From a virus, in IMG/VR virus record IMGVR_UViG_3300038429_000331, positions 1 through 50,827 of that record: a stretch of DNA of 50,827 nucleotides; one strand, given 5' to 3'. A model generated the notes under the pieces. That model had not been told where the DNA came from. It ran no database searches and was given only the letters and a program-made list of their open reading frames with translations. The position numbers and the translations under genes are program-made. Of this stretch, positions 46,851 to 50,827 are shown one piece after another. How positions within the stretch are numbered: position 1 is the first letter of the stretch; every line of letters starts with the position of its first letter.

Positions 46851-47203
46851 GGCCCGGCCTTCGCCGGAGCCGCGGAAGCAGTAGGCTCGGCCGGTGCCGC
46901 AGGTGCCGGGAGCCCCAGGGCGTTTCTTATCCATCCGATCAGCGTCTGCCAGAGAAGCTCATAGCCGAGCTGCCCGACGGCCCATGCGAGCACACCGATC
47001 GTCAGGAACACCACGACCACTGCCGGCAAGAAAACGTACCCTGCCGCGAAGATGAAGTACAGCGCGAAGGCGCTGACTGCCCAGACCCACGTGGGCGCCT
47101 TTTTGAACAGGCCTTTCAGGTGCTGCACCACGCCGAGCACCGCGAAGGCCACTAGGACGATGACCAGGACGGCGACCGTCCTTCCTGCAATTGTGATGTC
47201 CAT
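46847..47203 (-). CDS. Holin-like membrane protein (118 aa)
   Basis: ATG 47203 with GGGAGGGATGTC upstream. Two or three membrane helices (AVLVIVLVAFAVLGVV; WVWAVSAFALYFIFAAGYVF; VVVFLTIGVLAWAVGQLG) and a Pro/Ala-rich tail. Follows the amidase, so a holin or antiholin role is likely. Another holin candidate lies upstream at 47953. Confidence 0.6.
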   Translation of the reverse strand: MDITIAGRTVAVLVIVLVAFAVLGVVQHLKGLFKKAPTWVWAVSAFALYFIFAAGYVFLPAVVVVFLTIGVLAWAVGQLGYELLWQTLIGWIRNALGLPAPAAPAEPTASAAPAKAGP

Positions 47204-47238
47204 GACATCCCTCCCAGTTTAACGCCCTTCGGCGATGA

Positions 47239-47826
47239 TCACGAAACCATTCGGCTCTTCACGTCCTGACGGAATGTGTCGACCAGGGCCGGCTGACTCG
47301 TCCAGAGCCGCGGGCAGTCCTTCCAGCCGACCACCTGGTGGTGCGTGGCCAGGTCAACGAGGGGATCCAGCTGCAAACGTCGGCAGATGTCCGCGGCGAG
47401 TTCGCCCGCGGCGTCCAGCGTCTGAACGGTGAAAGTTCCCGGGGCGTCGATCGGCTCCATCTCAATGCCCAGTGTGCAGATGTTCGGGCCGATACTCTGC
47501 GGGTCGTCGATGTGAACACCGAACTTTGCTCGCGCCCAGTCGGTGTAGATCTTTCCGCTCGCCGGATCGACCTGGTTGCTTCCTACGTGGTAAGCGACCT
47601 CGCTCTCGGGGATGCAGCGGATGATCGATCCGTCCATATCGATGATGTAGTGCGCAGAGCCGTAGCCGGTGGTGCCGTTCTTTCGGTCCTCGAAATACTG
47701 GCGAGTTTCGATGGCGCGCTGCCGGGGGACCGCGGTCCAATGCATGATCAACGCAAGCGCGGAATGCAGTGGTGTCCCCGGTCTCGAAAACGTGTTGATC
47801 GTGAGAAGGTTCTCGGTGATGTTCAT
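47239..47826 (-). CDS. N-acetylmuramoyl-L-alanine amidase (endolysin)
   Basis: 195 aa, ATG 47826 with TAGGAGGATCATC upstream. Amidase_2/PGRP type: IMHWTAVPRQ near residue 27 has a zinc His; GYGSAHYIIDMDGSIIRCIPE follows; LGIEMEP, and DLATHHQVVGWKDCPRL holds the second His, the Lys and the Cys. Cuts the glycan-peptide bond of the wall at lysis. It lies between holin-like genes. Confidence 0.9.
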   Translation of the reverse strand: MNITENLLTINTFSRPGTPLHSALALIMHWTAVPRQRAIETRQYFEDRKNGTTGYGSAHYIIDMDGSIIRCIPESEVAYHVGSNQVDPASGKIYTDWARAKFGVHIDDPQSIGPNICTLGIEMEPIDAPGTFTVQTLDAAGELAADICRRLQLDPLVDLATHHQVVGWKDCPRLWTSQPALVDTFRQDVKSRMVS

Positions 47827-47939
47827 GATGATCCTCCTAAGAGAAGTTCAACTCCTCCGGACGTTACGATCAGAAAGAGCGGGAGCCGCACAAAAGGAGA
47901 GGAAAAGCGGCCCCGCCCCGACGGCAACGCCGTCTTCAT
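47823..47939 (-). CDS. Small ORF before the amidase
   Basis: 38 aa, ATG 47939, TGA at 47823 overlapping the amidase start (ATGA). Contains a hydrophobic segment PLFLIVTSGGVELLLGG. The overlap with the amidase start is in the style of this genome, but there is no ribosome site. May be a lysis regulator or non-coding. A perfect hairpin GACGGC-GTT-GCCGTC lies in its first codons. Confidence 0.35.
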   Translation of the reverse strand: MKTALPSGRGRFSSPFVRLPLFLIVTSGGVELLLGGSS

Positions 47940-47952
47940 CTCATCGCCACTT

Positions 47953-48279
47953 TCATTCGCCGCTGCCGATCAGCAGCTCGACGAATACTTCGATCGCGTC
48001 GCCAGCGCCGCGCCACGTAAACCCGTGCGAGAACCCGTTGATCATCCGCGACCCGAGGTCCTCCTTCTTCTTTGCGCCCTTCTTCCGGAGTTCGGTCCGG
48101 GCCACGATGCCGATCGCCACCAGGGACCCAACGGCGCTCGCCGCGATGAATGTCGTCCAGTTCTTCCGCCGGTGGTGCGACGCGGCGTAGACGTTCGCGA
48201 GCACTGCGCCGGCCGCAGTCGCCAGGAAGACGACTGCCACTGTAGTGATTGACCGGACCCACTCCATTATTTCAGCCAT
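47953..48279 (-). CDS. Holin candidate with two membrane helices
   Basis: 108 aa, ATG 48279 overlapping the upstream gene by 13 bases. Helices ITTVAVVFLATAAGAVLANVYA and FIAASAVGSLVAIGIVA, with basic residues between and after them. Upstream of the amidase, fitting a holin. Similar in kind to the 118-aa protein. Confidence 0.6.
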   Translation of the reverse strand: MAEIMEWVRSITTVAVVFLATAAGAVLANVYAASHHRRKNWTTFIAASAVGSLVAIGIVARTELRKKGAKKKEDLGSRMINGFSHGFTWRGAGDAIEVFVELLIGSGE

Positions 48280-48821
48280 GGCACTGTGATGTGGAACACC
48301 TTCAGGAGCTCCTGCAGCCCGATGAGCGCCGCGAGGAACCCGCTGTACTTCACGACCGATAGCGCCCACTTCCCGCCTCTGCTCTCTAATGCGACGATGC
48401 GCGGTTCAAGTTGCTTCGTGTGGTATTCGATGTGCTCCCGCAGCGAGTCGTGGGCGTTCTTGAGGTCCTTGTTCGTCGAGACGACCAAGCCGTCCAGAAG
48501 CACCGCCGTCTTGGTCAACAGTTCGGACGTCTTCTGCTGACGGCTCTCGTAGCCCTCGATCCGGTGCTCGACGTCGGTCTGTCGCCGGAGAATGGCGGTG
48601 TCCATTTCGATCTTCTGCTGCACGAGAGCGTGGATTTCGTCGAGCTTCTTGTCCGTGTGTCTCCGCTGTTCGTCGCGCGCCTCGCCCTGTTGGCTGATGA
48701 ACTGATCCAGGCGGACGAAGCGGTCTTCGTCGTGCTTGTGCAGGAGCTCGATCTCGCGGCCGAATTGATCGTGCTCCGCGCGCCGCCTGGCGTGCTCTTC
48801 CATCTCTTCTTTCGTGGGCAT
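48267..48821 (-). CDS. Coiled-coil protein with C-terminal membrane helix
   Basis: 184 aa, ATG 48821. Residues ~5-130 are a long coiled coil (HARRRAEHDQFGREIELLHK; DEQRRHTDKKLDEIHALV), ended by one membrane helix near ALSVVKYSGFLAALIGLQEL and a short tail. It begins two bases before the tail-fibre stop. Possibly a tail-fibre chaperone, holin partner or membrane-bound assembly protein; not decided by sequence. Confidence 0.6.
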   Translation of the reverse strand: MPTKEEMEEHARRRAEHDQFGREIELLHKHDEDRFVRLDQFISQQGEARDEQRRHTDKKLDEIHALVQQKIEMDTAILRRQTDVEHRIEGYESRQQKTSELLTKTAVLLDGLVVSTNKDLKNAHDSLREHIEYHTKQLEPRIVALESRGGKWALSVVKYSGFLAALIGLQELLKVFHITVPWLK

Positions 48822-48822
48822 G

Positions 48823-50478
48823 TCACACTCCTGGAATCACCTGCAGGTCGAGGACTGTTGTGGAGAGAGCTTGTCCGATCTTGGCCTCACCTACGACTAT
48901 CGTGAGGTTCCCGTTGTCGTCGATTCCATACTGGACTCCCTGCGTGAGGCCGCTGAGGCCACTGACAGCCCCCGCCCGCTGAACTGTGCCGAGAGTGTCA
49001 ACCGCCACACCGAGTATCGTGTTGCGGCGACGCTGTGTCACAACCTGCGCCTGGCTCAACGTCCCGCCGCCCTGGACCATGATGATAGTCCCGAAGCCGG
49101 GTAATGCGCAGGCTCCTCCCTGCGCTTGGGTTGTATAGCCCTTCGTGACAAGCTCGTCACCATAATCCCACTCAGCTTGGTCGCTCGCCGAGCCGCCCTT
49201 CCGCTTCATGACGATTGTCTTCTGCCAATAGTTGCCGTCCGCTCCTAACACGTTGGCACTGAACAGGAACACCCCATTCGCCCTATCTATAGGCTTCAAG
49301 ATGACTTCATAAGAGTTGGGAAGGAGGGAAAGCTGCTTGGGTGCGAGTATTGGAAGTGCAAGCGTCCCTGCGGCTGTTCTCCTGAAAGAAAAGAGATAGG
49401 GAACATATATACTGGCGCCGTAGAGGATCGCGTTTGAGAACCCAAACCATGTATCCTTCGGGCCTTCCTCGACAAACCAGCCTCCAATATTCGCACTTGT
49501 AATCAGCCCATCGAAAAACGCGACCGCTCCAATAGCCGTTCCTGACAGAGTGAAGTAATTGATCTGGATGTAAGCGCCCGCGGTATCGTCGGCAGAAATT
49601 GCTATCAAGTCGGCATTGAGGCTGACAGTCAAACCAAGATGGGAGTTTGCGTTTAATCCCGTATAAAGCGTTGCGGCAGTGAAGACCACCGGTGTATTGA
49701 TGACCGGGGTGTTGGTGTTGGCGGAGCTGATGACAGCTACATAACCAGTATTATTCGCCGTCAGGTAGGCGATAACTACATTCGATGATCCGGGGACCGG
49801 ATAGGCAGTGCAACGTGCCGCTGCCGCTACGCCGTTGACTGCTGCGTTTACCGTGATGGCTGTCCCTGCGATCGTTAGGGAAACAACAGAAAGTTGCGTA
49901 TATGAAGCGCCTGTCAAATTGTAGACAATAAGAACGTGCGTGCTGTCCGAGGCAGAGATGTCGAAATCGGAGAGCGTAGTTGTTGAGGTTTTGACGGCTT
50001 GCGGCGTTCCGAACGTAATCGACAGGTCGAAGGGATTGATCGTCGCAACGACCGCGCTGAGATTCAGGCCAACGGCGTAAACGATGACTGCCGTCGTCGC
50101 GGTAAGTGGGGCGACACGTGCACAGACGACTGTGCTTCCGCTCGCCAGCACAGCGCTGTTCGTGCGCTTCGCCTTGCGGATCGTGCCGTCGTAGTTCAGC
50201 TCCACGACATCACCGATGGCCGGCGTATAGCCGGTCGTCGGGGTGTACACCTCTCTAGAAGCGAGCACTGGAATTGCCGCCGCGAGCTGGTTATCTACCG
50301 CGCTGTTCTGCGAGATTCCCGCCGCCGTGAGGACGTTGTTGAATTCCGTCGTCAGGTGGTAGAGGATCCAGTTCCAGTACTGAGAAGCGAGCGTGTTCCC
50401 TGGCACCACGCCGCTCGAGTAGAAGGCTCCGGGGATCGCGATCTTCGACCCGCCGCTTGCGTATTGTGTGGGGATCAT
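48823..50478 (-). CDS. Tail fibre / receptor-binding protein
   Basis: 551 aa, ATG 50478 with AGGAGAGAGT upstream. N-terminus (PGAFYSSGVVPGNTLASQYW and NWILYHLTTEFNNVL) has the look of a fibre attachment domain. The rest is repeating beta strands with many Thr/Ala/Ser residues. It follows the junction-spanning baseplate gene, the fibre position. Host-range determinant by inference. Confidence 0.75.
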   Translation of the reverse strand: MIPTQYASGGSKIAIPGAFYSSGVVPGNTLASQYWNWILYHLTTEFNNVLTAAGISQNSAVDNQLAAAIPVLASREVYTPTTGYTPAIGDVVELNYDGTIRKAKRTNSAVLASGSTVVCARVAPLTATTAVIVYAVGLNLSAVVATINPFDLSITFGTPQAVKTSTTTLSDFDISASDSTHVLIVYNLTGASYTQLSVVSLTIAGTAITVNAAVNGVAAAARCTAYPVPGSSNVVIAYLTANNTGYVAVISSANTNTPVINTPVVFTAATLYTGLNANSHLGLTVSLNADLIAISADDTAGAYIQINYFTLSGTAIGAVAFFDGLITSANIGGWFVEEGPKDTWFGFSNAILYGASIYVPYLFSFRRTAAGTLALPILAPKQLSLLPNSYEVILKPIDRANGVFLFSANVLGADGNYWQKTIVMKRKGGSASDQAEWDYGDELVTKGYTTQAQGGACALPGFGTIIMVQGGGTLSQAQVVTQRRRNTILGVAVDTLGTVQRAGAVSGLSGLTQGVQYGIDDNGNLTIVVGEAKIGQALSTTVLDLQVIPGV

Positions 50479-50488
50479 ACTCTCTCCT

Positions 50489-50827
50489 TCACGGCTGCTG
50501 CGCCGTCACCTGCGGCGCCGTCTGGTACTGAGTGAAAAGCATGTTGATCGCGGTCAGCGCCCTCTCGTCGATCGGCGTCTTGAACGTGACGAGGATGTCC
50601 TGGTAGGCATTGAACGAGATCGTGTAGCCCGTCCCTGCGCCGTTCGTGTTCGCCCACTCCGCGAGCGCATCGATCGCGGCCAGCGTGAGTCCTGTCCATT
50701 TCAACTGTGCTGCGATAGGGAGAATGGACTTATACCAACTGGCGGGCATGACATTCGTCGGGAGCGGCGCCGCGTTGTCGAATTCTCCCGCGGCAGGGTT
50801 GAAGACGTAGGGTGCATTGCTCGGCGT
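50489..50827 (-). CDS. DUF2612-like baseplate protein, C-terminal part (plus repeat copy)
   Basis: Continuation of the gene entered at 1-708. Bases 50648-50827 are the repeat copy of 1-180; the unique part is 50489-50647, coding the last 52 residues plus the stop, ending NMLFTQYQTAPQVTAQQP. Reading is in frame across the join. The stop precedes the fibre start by 11 bases. Confidence 0.75.
   Translation of the reverse strand, partial: TPSNAPYVFNPAAGEFDNAAPLPTNVMPASWYKSILPIAAQLKWTGLTLAAIDALAEWANTNGAGTGYTISFNAYQDILVTFKTPIDERALTAINMLFTQYQTAPQVTAQQP
50648..50827. repeat. Terminal direct repeat, right copy
   Basis: Same 180 bases as 1-180 with one mismatch at 50775. The mismatch falls in the coding frame of the junction-spanning baseplate gene and changes a Thr codon (left copy) to an Asn codon (right copy). 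It may be population variation or a read error. Confidence 0.95.

Noticed and set aside
1-50827. CRISPR array or anti-CRISPR locus
   Set aside because: No regularly spaced direct repeats of 25-40 bases apart from the replication-gene cluster, which lacks unique spacers.
1-50827. Packaging cos or pac site
   Set aside because: The contig ends are an assembly overlap, and no cohesive-end motif can be identified from sequence alone.

Overview
The window is one complete, circularly closed tailed-phage genome. Bases 1-180 recur at 50648-50827 with a single mismatch, so the unit length is 50,647 bp. DNA is GC-rich (estimated near 60% by eye). Almost every gene is on the minus strand, with long chains of ATGA/GTGA stop-start overlaps. 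A DUF3383-type contractile sheath, tail tube, baseplate spike, hub and gpJ indicate a myovirus. A candidate spanin pair in the lysis cassette suggests a Gram-negative host. The host cannot be named from the sequence, and a metagenomic origin is plausible.

The start of the gene programme is a divergent switch at about 44.5-44.6 kb. A near-consensus minus promoter fires what looks like a leaderless message for a ribbon-helix-helix protein. Then come an excisionase-like HTH protein and a seven-bladed beta-propeller lipoprotein. A plus promoter faces the other way and drives a 33-aa XRE-type repressor fragment that stops 4 bases before a tRNA-Asn 3' half. That half is the likely attP core. The tyrosine integrase that follows is split by an AT-rich insertion of roughly 100 bp. 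Both lysogeny genes therefore look broken: this is a temperate lineage that appears to have lost lysogeny.

Moving leftwards from 43 to 28 kb is the DNA-metabolism region: an unrecognised 327-aa protein behind a possible RNA switch, an SbcD-SbcC (Mre11-Rad50) single-chain fusion, a HerA-like ATPase, two ParB-domain proteins, a lytic transglycosylase with a small membrane protein, a DnaD/DUF4373-like replication protein with repeats inside its gene, a PolX-like nucleotidyltransferase core and a VRR-NUC nuclease.

From 28 kb to 13 kb lies the packaging and head module: terminase, portal, MuF-like protein, prohead protease/scaffold carrying DnaJ-type zinc repeats, decoration protein and major capsid. 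A cassette of two glycosyltransferases and two paralogous methyltransferases sits inside it. From 13 kb to 1 come connector, sheath, tube, tail-chaperone pair with a -1 frameshift, tape measure and baseplate. The order continues across the junction into tail fibre, coiled-coil membrane protein, holin candidates, amidase and a nested spanin-like pair (50.8-46.2 kb), ending at a bidirectional terminator facing the integrase remnant. Three homing-type endonucleases (one GIY-YIG, two HNH) are scattered through the map.
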